In this document: one piece after another, positions 38,647 through 47,737 of the stretch
Layout of the letters: the number at the start of each line of letters is the position of its first letter
Position numbering within the stretch: position 1 is the stretch's first letter
Assembly (NCBI RefSeq): GCF_036417355.1
Contig: NZ_CP143889.1
Span: forward strand, 1 to 64,000
DNA: 64,000 nt
Source: Akkermansia sp. RCC_12PD
GTDB lineage: Bacteria > Verrucomicrobiota > Verrucomicrobiia > Verrucomicrobiales > Akkermansiaceae
Direction of reading: 5' to 3'
Notes under the pieces: model-generated
What the model was told of the DNA's origin: nothing
The model's input: only the letters and a program-made list of their open reading frames with translations
Databases searched by the model: none
Made by a program: the position numbers and the translations under genes

Positions 38647-40035
38647 CTATAACTCTATTTCATTCTTTCCAATTTCTTCCGCCATTTTGCGGCGGTATTC
38701 CATCCGTTCGCTGATGCGTAATTCCAGGCCGTTCCGGGTGGGCGTGTAGTACACGCGCCCTTCCGGCAAGTAGGCCTGCGGAACGTAATGCTCCGGATAA
38801 TCGTGGGAATACAGGTATTCCAGACGGGCGGCGTCCGCCCCTCCGGCCGCGGCCAGTTTTTTGCGCGTGGGCGTCCGGAGATGCTCCGGCACGGCAAGTG
38901 TCTTGCCATTCCTCACGTCGTTCATGGCGGCGTTGATCCCCATGTAGGCGGAATTGCTCTTGGGAGCGGTCGCCAGATATACCGTAGCGTGAGCCAGGGG
39001 AATGCGGGCTTCCGGCATCCCGACCATTTCCGCCGCCCGGGCCGCATCCAGGGCCACGCGCAAGGCATTGGAATCCGCCAGACCGACGTCCTCCGAAGCG
39101 GCGATCACCAGCCGCCGCCCAATAAAACGGATATCCTCCCCCGCCTCCAGCATCATCCCCAGCCAGTACAGGGCGGCGTCCGGGTCGGAACCCCGCATGG
39201 ACTTGATAAAGGCGGAAATCGTATCGTAATGGGAATCGCCCAGGCGGTCATACTTGATCGCCTTGCGCTGGATGGACTCCTCCGCCACAGACAGATCCAC
39301 GTGGACGATTCCGTCATCCCCCGCAGGCGTGGAAAGCACGGCCACTTCCAGGGCCGTGAGAGCCTTTCTGGCGTCTCCGTCCGCCTTGGCGGCCAGATGG
39401 TTCAGGGCTTCCTCCCCCATGTCCACGCGGGATGCCCCCAAGCCGCGCTCCGCATCCGCCAGAGCGCGTTTCAACAGGGAAACCAGTTCCTCTTCCGGAA
39501 CAGGCTCCAGCGGAAACACCTGGGAACGGGAAAGCAGAGGGGAATTGATCGCAAAATAGGGATTCTCAGTCGTAGCGCCGATAAATCTGACGGTTCCTTT
39601 CTCCAGATGGGGAAGCAGCACGTCCTGCTGGGCCTTGTTAAAGCGGTGCAGTTCATCCACGAACAGCACGGTCTTGCGGCCATGCATGCTCATGCGCATC
39701 TGCGCCTGGGCGATGCGCTCCCGGATCTCGGCCACGTTGGACTCCACCCCGTTGAGCATCATGAAATGGGCGTTTGTCGTGCGGGCGATGACGGAAGCCA
39801 GCGTGGTCTTGCCGCAGCCGGGAGGACCGTAAAAAATCAGGGAAGTGAACCTGTCCGTTTCAATAGCGCGCCTCAGCAGCTTGCCGGGAGCCAGCAAATG
39901 CCTCTGTCCGGCCACTTCATCCAGGGAACGCGGCCGCATGCGCGCAGCCAGCGGCATGACGGACGTATCCGCACCTGGCTCAAAGCCCTCCCGGGATTCG
40001 GCCTCCTGTAAACTGAACAAATCCATCACCGACAT
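38647..40035 (-). CDS. rarA: Replication-associated recombination protein A (RarA/MgsA)
   Basis: RarA is a clamp-loader-like AAA+ ATPase acting at stalled forks and single-stranded gaps. Visible are the conserved start MPLAARMRPRSLDEVAGQ, Walker A GPPGCGKTT, Walker B LFVDELHRF, sensor GATTENPYF and the C-terminal tetramerisation domain with HYDTISAFIKSMRGSDPDAALYW split over two segments. The ATG at 40035 (MSVMDLFS) or at 40026 is likely; the frame is open to 40125 without family similarity. A PEY-like segment PEHYVPQAYLP lies near the C-terminus as expected. Confidence 0.93.
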   Translation of the reverse strand: MSVMDLFSLQEAESREGFEPGADTSVMPLAARMRPRSLDEVAGQRHLLAPGKLLRRAIETDRFTSLIFYGPPGCGKTTLASVIARTTNAHFMMLNGVESNVAEIRERIAQAQMRMSMHGRKTVLFVDELHRFNKAQQDVLLPHLEKGTVRFIGATTENPYFAINSPLLSRSQVFPLEPVPEEELVSLLKRALADAERGLGASRVDMGEEALNHLAAKADGDARKALTALEVAVLSTPAGDDGIVHVDLSVAEESIQRKAIKYDRLGDSHYDTISAFIKSMRGSDPDAALYWLGMMLEAGEDIRFIGRRLVIAASEDVGLADSNALRVALDAARAAEMVGMPEARIPLAHATVYLATAPKSNSAYMGINAAMNDVRNGKTLAVPEHLRTPTRKKLAAAGGADAARLEYLYSHDYPEHYVPQAYLPEGRVYYTPTRNGLELRISERMEYRRKMAEEIGKNEIEL

Positions 40036-40218
40036 GCTAGCAACAAACCCTACGCCGTGAAATGGGAAAGTCTGACTTGTCCGGCAAAAGGCACGAAAAG
40101 CCGCGCAGGCAATCGCAAAAAACACGGTGACCCCATTCCCGCACCCATGGCATAACGCCCCCGGCCATCTTCAAACGGAAATCCCCGCGTTCCCTATCCT
40201 CCCCGCTTTCCCCTTTCT

Positions 40219-40605
40219 TCAGAGAACGGACCAAGCCGCCAGCATGCAAACCATGCACGCCGGAGCAAGCAAACTGAACAGGAAAGCAGCTACGGCAACG
40301 GCCCGTTGCCTCACTTCCCAATACCGCAGGGAAGCTATCAGCATCCAGATGGGAAGAATGATCAAATGTACGAGGGCCAGAAAGCCCCATCCCAGCAAAA
40401 TAAACATGCAGGTCCACGCACCTTCCGGGTCGCCCTCAGGAAGGCAGAGGCCGAACAGCCAGTCAATGAACAAAAAGGCGATGAATGCCGCAAAAGGAAT
40501 CCAGCCCCAACTGGCTTCTTCCTTCCGACGGGCAAAGACCAGCTCCAGATAAGGGTTCTCCGCCACCAGGGCAGAATCAAATGTGGAATGACCTGAACCA
40601 AACAT
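40219..40605 (-). CDS. Small membrane protein, unknown function
   Basis: Starting at the ATG at 40605, the product has 128 residues and three hydrophobic segments: about WGWIPFAAFIAFLFIDWLFG, CMFILLGWGFLALVHLIILP and AVAAFLFSLLAPACMVCML. The N-terminus (about 30 residues) and the loops are short. The frame is also open to 40644, but those residues are polar and unlikely. It lies upstream of rarA on the same strand (183 bases). No family was recognised. Confidence 0.6.
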   Translation of the reverse strand: MFGSGHSTFDSALVAENPYLELVFARRKEEASWGWIPFAAFIAFLFIDWLFGLCLPEGDPEGAWTCMFILLGWGFLALVHLIILPIWMLIASLRYWEVRQRAVAVAAFLFSLLAPACMVCMLAAWSVL

Positions 40606-40897
40606 ATTGTCAGGTTCTCTATTCGTTTGCCCCTTTCCTGTCAACGCTATTCAACGGCAAAAACGGGCCGTTTATTTCAACTATCCTTTTATCTAACAAA
40701 TATTAAATATCAGGCATACTTACACTTCCATCCGCAGTAAAAACACATCGTCACATTTGCTGACCGCTCATTTTAAATACGTGAATATTCCTTTTTGGAA
40801 AACCTCTCTAATCATACCCACCACAGTAACAAATACGACTGAAGGACATAAATTGCGGCACACGGAAAATTTGTCATACAGGACCTAGCCTAAACGG
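40606..40897. other. Intergenic region, no gene seen
   Basis: These 292 bases, mostly AT-rich, show no convincing gene. They separate the small membrane protein gene from the terminator of the hexosamine salvage operon. Confidence 0.5.
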
Positions 40898-40942
40898 AAA
40901 AACAACGGGGACCACCCCGCCGGATGCAGCGGAATGGTCCCC
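40898..40942 (-). terminator. Intrinsic terminator of the epimerase operon
   Basis: On the minus strand GGGGACCA (40942-40935) pairs with TGGTCCCC (40914-40907) around a GC-rich loop, then GTTGTTTTT follows. It lies 30 bases after the epimerase stop codon. Confidence 0.85.
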
Positions 40943-40971
40943 GGAAAATCAGAAATCAAAACCCCGGAAGC

Positions 40972-41898
40972 TTACTTGCCCAGAATGCCCTTGAAGTAGT
41001 CAAGGGTGGTGGCAAGACCCTCCGGCAGCGTATATCCGGGCTGCCAGCCGGCATTGCGGAGCTTGTCGGCACAGGCGCGGGAATGCTTCACATCCCCGGC
41101 GCGTTCAGGAGCGTGGAGCACCTTGGAGGAGGAACCGGCTGCCTTGATGATATTGTCCGCCAGCTCTTCAATGGTGATCTGTCCGCCGTACCCGGCATTA
41201 AACACGCCGGTCACTCCCGGATGCTCCGCCACGAAGGTGAGGGCCCCCACAATGTCCTTCACGTAAATGAAGTCGCGCGTCTGGGTTCCGTCTCCGTAAA
41301 CGGTGATATCCTCCCCTTTCACGGCCTTCTCAATGAAGATGGGCACTGCGGCAGCATAAGCGCCCTTGGGATCCTGCCTGGGGCCAAACACGTTGAAAAA
41401 GCGGACGGCTGCGGTGTTGACTTTCCCTTCAGAACGGAACATGTTGAGGTAATATTCCCCGTCCAGCTTGGTGATGGCATAGGGGCTCTTGGGTTCCGGG
41501 TACATGGTCTCCAGCTTGGGAACCGTGGGATTGTCCCCGTAGATGGCGGCGGAAGACGCCAGCACGATCTTCTTGACTCCGGCGGCGGACGCCTCTTCCA
41601 GCACATTCAGCAGGCCGTTGACATTGATATCGATGCATTCGCTGATCTTACTCATGGACTCGGGCACGGAAACGAGCGCGGCCATGTGGAAAATGTAATC
41701 CACGCCCTGCACGGCCTGGCGCACCAGTTCGCGGTCGCAAATGGAGCCTTCGATAAAAGTGTGCTTGAGGCCGTCCAGGTTCTTGAGGTACCCGGTGCGG
41801 AGATTGTCCAGCACGCGGATTTCCTCCGCCTTGTCCTGATAATGTTCCACGATGTGGGAACCGATGAATCCGGCGCCGCCGGTTACGAGAATCTTCAT
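40972..41898 (-). CDS. UDP-hexose/UDP-HexNAc 4-epimerase-like SDR protein
   Basis: The 308-residue extended short-chain dehydrogenase has the NAD-binding GGAGFIGSHI at 7-16, the Ser in LASSAAIYG (about 115-123) and the catalytic SPYAITK Tyr-Lys pair (about 140-146). The similarity is to UDP-glucose/UDP-GlcNAc 4-epimerases. It is the last gene of a three-gene operon (29 bases after the kinase stop), where a UDP-GalNAc/UDP-GlcNAc or UDP-Gal/UDP-Glc epimerase would complete sugar salvage, comparable to LnpD of the bifidobacterial galacto-N-biose pathway. Exact substrate is inferred from context. Confidence 0.85.
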   Translation of the reverse strand: MKILVTGGAGFIGSHIVEHYQDKAEEIRVLDNLRTGYLKNLDGLKHTFIEGSICDRELVRQAVQGVDYIFHMAALVSVPESMSKISECIDINVNGLLNVLEEASAAGVKKIVLASSAAIYGDNPTVPKLETMYPEPKSPYAITKLDGEYYLNMFRSEGKVNTAAVRFFNVFGPRQDPKGAYAAAVPIFIEKAVKGEDITVYGDGTQTRDFIYVKDIVGALTFVAEHPGVTGVFNAGYGGQITIEELADNIIKAAGSSSKVLHAPERAGDVKHSRACADKLRNAGWQPGYTLPEGLATTLDYFKGILGK

Positions 41899-41927
41899 GA
41901 TTATCCGATATAGGTTGAATGGTTTGC

Positions 41928-43022
41928 TTAATAACGGTCCACGACCGCCTTCATCTCGTCCATCTGCGCTTCAATGGACTCCACCAGGGCCATCTGCGTG
42001 CGGCAGCGGTCCAGGTTGTGTTCCGGGCGGTGGATCTTGAAATACACGTCCCCGGAAAGGTAGTCCGTCAGGAAGCGGATGCCGCACTCCATCGTCAGCA
42101 GCTTGCCGGAGAACGGAAGAAGGCTCTTTTCCAGAGGGGTCAGGAAGCTCTTGGCGGAGCTTACATAACCCTGAACGAGAGCTTCAAACATGAACATGCG
42201 CATGGTGACCTTGGAAATATCCTTTTCATCTTCCGCTGCGGGAGACGTAGCGGTGCGGATCATGTCCCCGAAGTCGTAAATGGCGGAACCGGGCATCGTG
42301 GTATCCAGGTCGATCACGCAGATGCCTTCCCCGGTCACGTCATCCAGCATCACGTTGTTCAGCTTGGTATCATTGTGCGTGCAGCGCAGGGGCAGTTCTC
42401 CGGACTTCAGGTAATCCACCACCAGGTGGCAGTCCGCCTCACGGGAAAGGTACCAGTCGATTTCCTTCTGCACCTCCTTCACACGGCCGAGCGGATCAGC
42501 CTGGATGGCATCCTTCAGGGCGGCCAGCCTGGAAGTCGTGTTATGGAAATCCGGAATGGTCTCAAACAGGGGTTCGCCGGGAAGGTCGGCCGTCAGCTTC
42601 TGGAAGTCGCCGAAGGCGCGGGCCGCTTCCACGCACTGCTTGGTAGTTTCAATCTGGTCGTAGGTCCGGGCGCGTTCGATGAACGGATACACGCGCCAGC
42701 AATTGCCGTCCGCATCCAGGGCGTAGGGCTTGCCGTCCACGGCGGGCACCAGCGTGAGGGTCCGGCGGTAGGCTTCCGGACAGTTTTCCTCCTTCAAACG
42801 CTTCAGGGCGTGGTCTGTCACGCGCTTTACGTTCTCCATCAGCGGAATGGGCTGTCTGAACACGTTATGGTTCACGCGCTGGAGAATATAGCGGATGCGC
42901 AGGCCGGCCTGGTCCACCCAGACGCAGTAGGTATCGTTGATGTGGCCGCTGCCGTAGGAATAGCCCTGGACGAAATCGCCCCGGAGGTCAAACAGGGAAG
43001 AAACAGCCTTGAGATCGTGCAT
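41928..43022 (-). CDS. N-acetylhexosamine 1-kinase-like phosphotransferase
   Basis: The 364-residue protein belongs to the aminoglycoside phosphotransferase-like fold. The catalytic loop CTHNDTKLNNVMLDD (about 248-262) carries the Asp and Asn, and CVIDLDTTMPG (about 269-279) is the metal-binding DFG equivalent. N-terminal SYGSGHINDTYCV and the WRVYPFIERARTYD segment match NahK/LnpB, which phosphorylates GalNAc or GlcNAc at C1 with ATP. The nucleotidyltransferase lies 9 bases upstream and the epimerase 29 bases downstream, which strongly supports this assignment. Activity has to be inferred; other hexose kinases share the fold. Confidence 0.85.
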   Translation of the reverse strand: MHDLKAVSSLFDLRGDFVQGYSYGSGHINDTYCVWVDQAGLRIRYILQRVNHNVFRQPIPLMENVKRVTDHALKRLKEENCPEAYRRTLTLVPAVDGKPYALDADGNCWRVYPFIERARTYDQIETTKQCVEAARAFGDFQKLTADLPGEPLFETIPDFHNTTSRLAALKDAIQADPLGRVKEVQKEIDWYLSREADCHLVVDYLKSGELPLRCTHNDTKLNNVMLDDVTGEGICVIDLDTTMPGSAIYDFGDMIRTATSPAAEDEKDISKVTMRMFMFEALVQGYVSSAKSFLTPLEKSLLPFSGKLLTMECGIRFLTDYLSGDVYFKIHRPEHNLDRCRTQMALVESIEAQMDEMKAVVDRY

Positions 43023-43031
43023 TGCGGGAAC

Positions 43032-43940
43032 TTAGTTGAGCTTTTCAGGGTACACGCCCTGCTTGATCAATTTGTTGATGCCTTCCACAACCATGGGCTT
43101 GTCATCCGGATAGGTGACGCCGAACCAGGTGGAGGTAGTAGGCAGAACCTTGCAGTCCGCCCGGTCCGCATGAATCAGGGCGTCCACCACGGTGGGAATG
43201 AAGCATTCGCTCTTGGGCTCCTGTCCGTATTCTTTCAGGAAGTCAATGAAACGGTCTTCCGTCAATTCGACAAAGGAGGGGGAGAAGAGCCAGAAATTCA
43301 TGGACACCAGTTCTTCCGGATTCACGGGCAGGCGTTCGCCCTTCAGGTTATTCCCGCGCACCACTCCGTCTTCATCGGCCTGAATCTTCACGAACTCTTC
43401 CACACCGTCCAGCAATCCCTCCTTGATGGAGCAGATGCCGCGGTTCACGTCCCCGTTGTCGGACAGGGTATTCTTCAGCGGATACCCGATCATGCCGTAA
43501 TGGGCCTTGTTCGGTTCATCCGTGGTGGAAGTCAGGAACTTGGCAGCCTGGACAAAAGCGTCCGCGCCGTAAAAATCGTCAGCGTTCACGACGGCGAAAG
43601 GCTCCTTCACCACATTGCGGGCGGCGCGCAGGGCGTGGGCGGTGCCCCAGGGCTTTTCACGGCCTTCCGGCACGGAAAAGCCTTCCGGCAGGTCGTCCAG
43701 GGACTGGAACGCATAATCCACTTCAATCTTGTCGGCAAATCGGCTGCCGACCTTTTCCTTGAACACATCTTCAAAATCGCGGCGGATGATGAATACCACC
43801 TTGCCGAATCCGGCGCGGATGGCGTCATAAACCGAATAATCAAGAACGACTTCACCATTGGGGCCCATCGGGTCAAGTTGCTTGAGGCCGCCGTAACGGC
43901 TGCCCATGCCAGCTGCTAAAACAAGAAGTGTAGGCTTCAT
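43032..43940 (-). CDS. Sugar-1-phosphate nucleotidyltransferase (UDP-HexNAc pyrophosphorylase-like)
   Basis: The 302-residue protein starts with the nucleotidyltransferase signature LAAGMGSRYGGLKQLDPMG (8-26) and contains the metal-binding VVNADDFYG (about 106-114). It would join a hexose or HexNAc 1-phosphate to UTP. As first gene of the operon with a NahK-like kinase and a 4-epimerase, it corresponds to LnpC of the bifidobacterial lacto-N-biose/galacto-N-biose pathway. The short leader TAATGGCCCGCGTATT precedes the ATG without a Shine-Dalgarno sequence. UTP-glucose-1-phosphate uridylyltransferase is the main alternative. Confidence 0.85.
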   Translation of the reverse strand: MKPTLLVLAAGMGSRYGGLKQLDPMGPNGEVVLDYSVYDAIRAGFGKVVFIIRRDFEDVFKEKVGSRFADKIEVDYAFQSLDDLPEGFSVPEGREKPWGTAHALRAARNVVKEPFAVVNADDFYGADAFVQAAKFLTSTTDEPNKAHYGMIGYPLKNTLSDNGDVNRGICSIKEGLLDGVEEFVKIQADEDGVVRGNNLKGERLPVNPEELVSMNFWLFSPSFVELTEDRFIDFLKEYGQEPKSECFIPTVVDALIHADRADCKVLPTTSTWFGVTYPDDKPMVVEGINKLIKQGVYPEKLN

Positions 43941-44015
43941 AATACGCGGGCCATTATGACCAAGCCTCCCGGTTTGGCAACTGGAAAATGCCGGGAGAAG
44001 GGAGAAAATGCCCGG

Positions 44016-44744
44016 TCAGAAAGAGTAAGAGCACCAAAGCCCCAGCACCACTTTTTTAAAATCGTCGCGCCCGTAGCCGCAATACAATCCGATGAAAGGC
44101 TCCACCCGCAGCCCGGTGGATGCGCCCCACAGGAATCCTGTGCGCACCATCACCTCCTTCAGGCCGGTTCTGCCCATATAATCCTGAGAAAAGCCCAGGG
44201 ACACCGTATTCACCATGGCCACGGACTCACACAGCAGTGGCTGCCAGGTAGCCGCCCACTCCGAATAAAATCCATCCTGCCCGGCATCGTAAAGCAGGGA
44301 ACCGCGGAACGACCAGTCCCTCTTGGGATTCCACCTCAGCACCAGCCCCGGCTCAGCACCGCTCTTCAGGGGACAGGAATCATACCACTGCCCGTTGAGG
44401 AAGAAGCCGGCCGTACACTCGTCCGCCAGGTAATACTGGACCTCCCCGTGCAGGGAAGTCTGGTTGAAATTCCGACTCTGCCAGTTGCGGACGGAAAAAA
44501 GCTCCCCACTCATGGCCCAGGAATCAGACAGGGAAAAACCGCCGGAAATCTGCCCTTCCACAGAATTGTTCCCCATCTTCTCCCCCCGGTAAACGTAATG
44601 GGAACGGTAGCCGCCCAGCAACTCGCCGCCCATGCGTATGGGGGAACGCCCGTCCATCTCCGTCAGTGGCGGCGGCCCCTCGTAGCCCAGCGCCGCCAGC
44701 GCGGCACAGCACAGGATCATGGCAAAAAGCCTCATTCCATTCAT
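44016..44744 (-). CDS. Predicted outer-membrane beta-barrel protein
   Basis: The 242-residue protein has a signal peptide (MRLFAMILCCAALAALG; ATG at 44744 or 44735). The mature part alternates polar and hydrophobic residues in about ten to twelve predicted strands rich in Tyr, Trp and Gly (GELLGGYRSHYVYRG, GLYCGYGRDDFKKVV). It ends with Phe (WCSYSF), the usual C-terminal aromatic of barrel proteins recognised by the BAM complex. No specific family was recognised. It is transcribed towards the operon of 40.9-43.9 kb and divergently from the site-2 protease gene. Confidence 0.6.
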   Translation of the reverse strand: MNGMRLFAMILCCAALAALGYEGPPPLTEMDGRSPIRMGGELLGGYRSHYVYRGEKMGNNSVEGQISGGFSLSDSWAMSGELFSVRNWQSRNFNQTSLHGEVQYYLADECTAGFFLNGQWYDSCPLKSGAEPGLVLRWNPKRDWSFRGSLLYDAGQDGFYSEWAATWQPLLCESVAMVNTVSLGFSQDYMGRTGLKEVMVRTGFLWGASTGLRVEPFIGLYCGYGRDDFKKVVLGLWCSYSF

Positions 44745-44838
44745 TTAACACATTCGGGAGAGCCTTTCCAACGCCAAAACGGTGCATGCACATTCTCCGG
44801 GCTTGGCAAAAAGGGATTATGCCCTTACCCTCTCGCGC

Positions 44839-45531
44839 ATGATCCACTTCACGCTGTTCGGGATACCTATCTATATCCGCCCCACATTCTGGATAGTGCT
44901 GGCCATCTTCGGCGGCATACTCGGCGTAAGCAGTGTGGAATCCCTCATTTACCCGGCCCTGTTCGTCATTGCCGGATTCATCGCCATCCTTTCCCATGAA
45001 CTGGGGCATGCACTGGTGGGCCGCAAACTGGGAGGAGGCCAGCAAACCATTATCCTGGAACTCTTCGGCGGCGTGACCAGCAGCCACGGCATGCAGCTCA
45101 CCCGCGCCGGACGTGTCCTGATGATTCTGGCGGGTCCCATGATGACGCTGATTCTGGGCGTCATCAGCATCCTGATTGCGTGGAATATCGTTGGTCCCGT
45201 CCTGACCGCCAACGGAAAGGACTTCTGGGATCTGGTGCTCTATCCCTACTTGGCAACGGCCGTCTCCCCCAAACTGTACATCCTCTCCTGCCTCATCATG
45301 ATCGGCGAATGGTGGACTGTCCTCAATCTGCTGCCCATCTATCCCCTGGACGGCGGCCAGTTGGTCGCCCAATTCGTCCGCTCTCCCAAAAAAGTATTCA
45401 TGACCGGGTTCATCACCTCCATCGTTATCGGCCTGGTCAGCTTCCAGCTCTTCCACGGCTACTTTATCCCCATATTCATGGCCCTCTTTGCCTTCAGCAA
45501 CTACCGGGAATATAAAAACGCCCCCTTTTAA
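44839..45531 (+). CDS. Site-2 protease family protein (M50)
   Basis: Starting at the ATG at 44839 (MIHFTLFGIPIYIRP), the product has 230 residues with about six membrane segments. The zinc motif HELGH is at about 53-57 and the second active-site motif LLPIYPLDGGQ at about 170-180, both typical of intramembrane M50 metalloproteases. It has no PDZ or CBS domain, so it belongs to the short rhomboid-sized subgroup. The substrate is unknown. The proS gene begins 42 bases downstream and may be co-transcribed. The frame extends upstream to 44782 without family similarity. Confidence 0.88.
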   Translation: MIHFTLFGIPIYIRPTFWIVLAIFGGILGVSSVESLIYPALFVIAGFIAILSHELGHALVGRKLGGGQQTIILELFGGVTSSHGMQLTRAGRVLMILAGPMMTLILGVISILIAWNIVGPVLTANGKDFWDLVLYPYLATAVSPKLYILSCLIMIGEWWTVLNLLPIYPLDGGQLVAQFVRSPKKVFMTGFITSIVIGLVSFQLFHGYFIPIFMALFAFSNYREYKNAPF

Positions 45532-45573
45532 TGCATTCGCGGGCTCTCCCCTTCCCTTCAACACACCATCCAT

Positions 45574-47094
45574 ATGTCTCAACAAACCGCAATCACCCCC
45601 ACCCGCGCCCAGGACTTCCCCGAGTGGTACCAGCAAGTCATCAAGGGAGCCGACATGGCGGAAAACTCCGAAGTGCGCGGCTGCATGGTCATCAAGCCGT
45701 GGGGCTACGCTATCTGGGAGCTCATCCAGAAGGACCTGGACCAGCGCTTCAAGGACACCGGCCACACCAATGCCTACTTCCCCCTGCTCATCCCCATCTC
45801 CTACCTGGAAAAGGAAGCCGAGCATGCTGAAGGCTTTGCAACGGAATGCGCCGTAGTTACCCACCACAGGCTGGAAGCCCAAAAGGATGAAGCCACCGGA
45901 AAAACACACATGATCCCTACCGGGGAGCTCACGGAACCCTTCGTCATCCGCCCCACGTCGGAAACCGTTATCGGCGCAGCCTTCGCGCGCTGGACGTCCA
46001 GCTACCGCGACCTTCCCCTCAAGATCAACCAGTGGTGCAACGTCATGCGCTGGGAAATGAGGCCCCGCATCTTCCTGCGTACCGCGGAATTCCTGTGGCA
46101 GGAAGGCCACACCGCCCATGAAACGCGGGAGGAGGCCATTGAAGAAACCCTCACCATGCACAAGGTGTATGAGGAATTCCAGCGCGACGTGCTAGCCATC
46201 CCCACCATTCCCGGAGAAAAAACGGAAGCGGAACGCTTCCCCGGAGCGGAACGGACCTACACCGTGGAAGCCATGGTGCAGGACCGCAAGGCCATCCAGG
46301 CGGGCACCTCCCACTTCCTGGGCCAGAACTTCTCCAAATCGCAGAACATCTGCTTTGCCGGACGGGACAACACCCAGCAATTCGCGTGGACAAGTTCCTG
46401 GGGCGTCTCCACCCGCATGATCGGCGCCCTGATCATGATGCACTCCGACGACGACGGCCTGGTATGCCCGCCCCGCGTGGCCCCCCAGCAGGTAGTCATC
46501 ATTCCCGTTACCCCCAAGGAAGACACGCGCCAGGCAATTCTGGACCACTGCGAGGAACTGGCCCGCACCCTCCGCGCCAAAACCTTCCACGGCCAGCCCC
46601 TCCGCGTGCTGGTGGACAGGCGCGACCTGGGCGGCGGCGCCAAAAAATGGGAATGGGTCAAGAAAGGCGTGCCCGTTCGCTTGGAAATAGGCCCCCGCGA
46701 CCTGGAAAAAGGCTCCGTCTGCTTCCAGCGGCGCGACCAGGCCCCCAACGAAAAAACCTTCCTCCCTGAAACGGAATTGGCGGACACCATCACGGATATT
46801 CTCCAGAACATTCAGGACACCCTGCTCAACAAGGCTGTTGCCTTCCGGGACGCTCACATCCGCCCCGCCTCCACACTCCGGGAACTGGAAGAAAACTTCT
46901 CCGGAGAAGGAGACGCCGACTGGCTGCAAGTGCCGTGGGACGGCTCTCCGGAAGAGGAGGAAGAACTCGCCAAACGCCTGCGCATCTCCATCCGCTGCAT
47001 TCCTCTGGGAGAACTGGGCCACGGAGACCCCGCCCCGTGCATCCTCACGGGCCGCCTGACAGAACGCCGCGTCCTCTGGGCCAGAAGCTACTGA
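45574..47094 (+). CDS. proS: Prolyl-tRNA synthetase, archaeal/eukaryotic-like type
   Basis: ProS charges tRNA-Pro with proline. The 506-residue protein is the short class II form without the bacterial INS editing domain. Conserved segments include VRGCMVIKPWGYAIWE, the motif 2 region MRWEMRPRIFLRTAEFLWQEGHTAH, motif 3 with FAWTSSWGVSTRMIG, and the anticodon-binding domain followed by a C-terminal extension ending in Tyr (LWARSY), as expected for this type. It is followed by a textbook terminator. A long antisense frame (46192-47472) is a shadow. Confidence 0.95.
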   Translation: MSQQTAITPTRAQDFPEWYQQVIKGADMAENSEVRGCMVIKPWGYAIWELIQKDLDQRFKDTGHTNAYFPLLIPISYLEKEAEHAEGFATECAVVTHHRLEAQKDEATGKTHMIPTGELTEPFVIRPTSETVIGAAFARWTSSYRDLPLKINQWCNVMRWEMRPRIFLRTAEFLWQEGHTAHETREEAIEETLTMHKVYEEFQRDVLAIPTIPGEKTEAERFPGAERTYTVEAMVQDRKAIQAGTSHFLGQNFSKSQNICFAGRDNTQQFAWTSSWGVSTRMIGALIMMHSDDDGLVCPPRVAPQQVVIIPVTPKEDTRQAILDHCEELARTLRAKTFHGQPLRVLVDRRDLGGGAKKWEWVKKGVPVRLEIGPRDLEKGSVCFQRRDQAPNEKTFLPETELADTITDILQNIQDTLLNKAVAFRDAHIRPASTLRELEENFSGEGDADWLQVPWDGSPEEEEELAKRLRISIRCIPLGELGHGDPAPCILTGRLTERRVLWARSY

Positions 47095-47121
47095 CCCTCT
47101 CATAAAAACCATCCGCTTTCC

Positions 47122-47174
47122 CGGGACTGTTCCGCGGCCAGGTAAACAAGCCTTCCCGGAACAGTCCCGTTTTT
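47122..47174 (+). terminator. Intrinsic terminator after proS
   Basis: CGGGACTGTTCCG (47122-47134) pairs perfectly with CGGAACAGTCCCG (47157-47169), followed by TTTTT. Confidence 0.92.
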
Positions 47175-47594
47175 CATGCTGCGGAGATTCTTCCAAGCCC
47201 TCCGACACTTTGTTCAGAAAAACACTTCTATCGGATATCGGGCACCAGACCTCTCTATCTTTTAATCCCTTATAAAGGATAAAACCATGGACCTCTGGTT
47301 TACCTTCCTGAATGCCAATCTCCACCATTCTTGGAATGAGTGCATTGCGTGATAACAGCCAGGCGGAATCACCTATTCGTTCATGTCCACCTGAAAACCG
47401 GGGACGATCTGAACGCGACAGACACTTTGCTGACAGGGTTCCCCGTGAAATAGGAATAGTCTGGACAAGCAAACTCCCCTCCCTCTTCCTTCAAGATGCC
47501 TCTGATAAATATGGAGACTTCCATCCGCCACACGGCAAACGGTAATTTTCAGACAGCTTCCTGGGAAAAAGACGGACTTTTCTCTAAAAAAATC
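47175..47594. other. Intergenic region, no gene supported
   Basis: About 420 bases between the proS terminator and the tRNA promoter. Reading frames present are antisense shadows or run through the tRNA, and none shows family similarity. Part of a minus-strand frame (about 47400-47190) looks weakly protein-like but runs straight into the antisense of proS. Confidence 0.4.
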
Positions 47595-47622
47595 TTGCCA
47601 AATTCGAATCCCCATATATATT
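47595..47622 (+). promoter_or_regulatory. Putative sigma-70-type promoter of tRNA-Gly
   Basis: TTGCCA (47595-47600) and TATATT (47617-47622) are separated by 16 bases, each matching five of six or better positions of the -35/-10 consensus. Transcription would start about 35 bases before the tRNA. Confidence 0.5.
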
Positions 47623-47662
47623 TTCTGCCACACGGACGCCGCAAGGCAGTCGGTCATCCAAA

Positions 47663-47737
47663 GCGGATGTAGCTCAGGGGTAGAGCGCAACCTTGCCAAG
47701 GTTGATGTCGTGGGTTCGAATCCCATCATCCGCTCCA
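47663..47737 (+). tRNA. tRNA-Gly (anticodon GCC), CCA encoded
   Basis: A complete cloverleaf is visible. Acceptor GCGGATG pairs with CATCCGC, the D arm is GCTC/GAGC, and the anticodon stem CAACC/GGTTG encloses TTGCCAA with anticodon GCC. The T arm is TGGG-TTCGAAT-CCCA. The discriminator T is followed by an encoded CCA (47735-47737) and a T-run. It marks the left edge of an accessory-looking region. Confidence 0.97.

Noticed and set aside
41919-43919. 666-codon plus-strand frame opposite the kinase and nucleotidyltransferase genes
   Set aside because: Antisense shadow covering two recognised genes and their gap.
46192-47472. 426-codon minus-strand frame overlapping proS
   Set aside because: Most of it is antisense to proS and it runs through the proS terminator; no family similarity.
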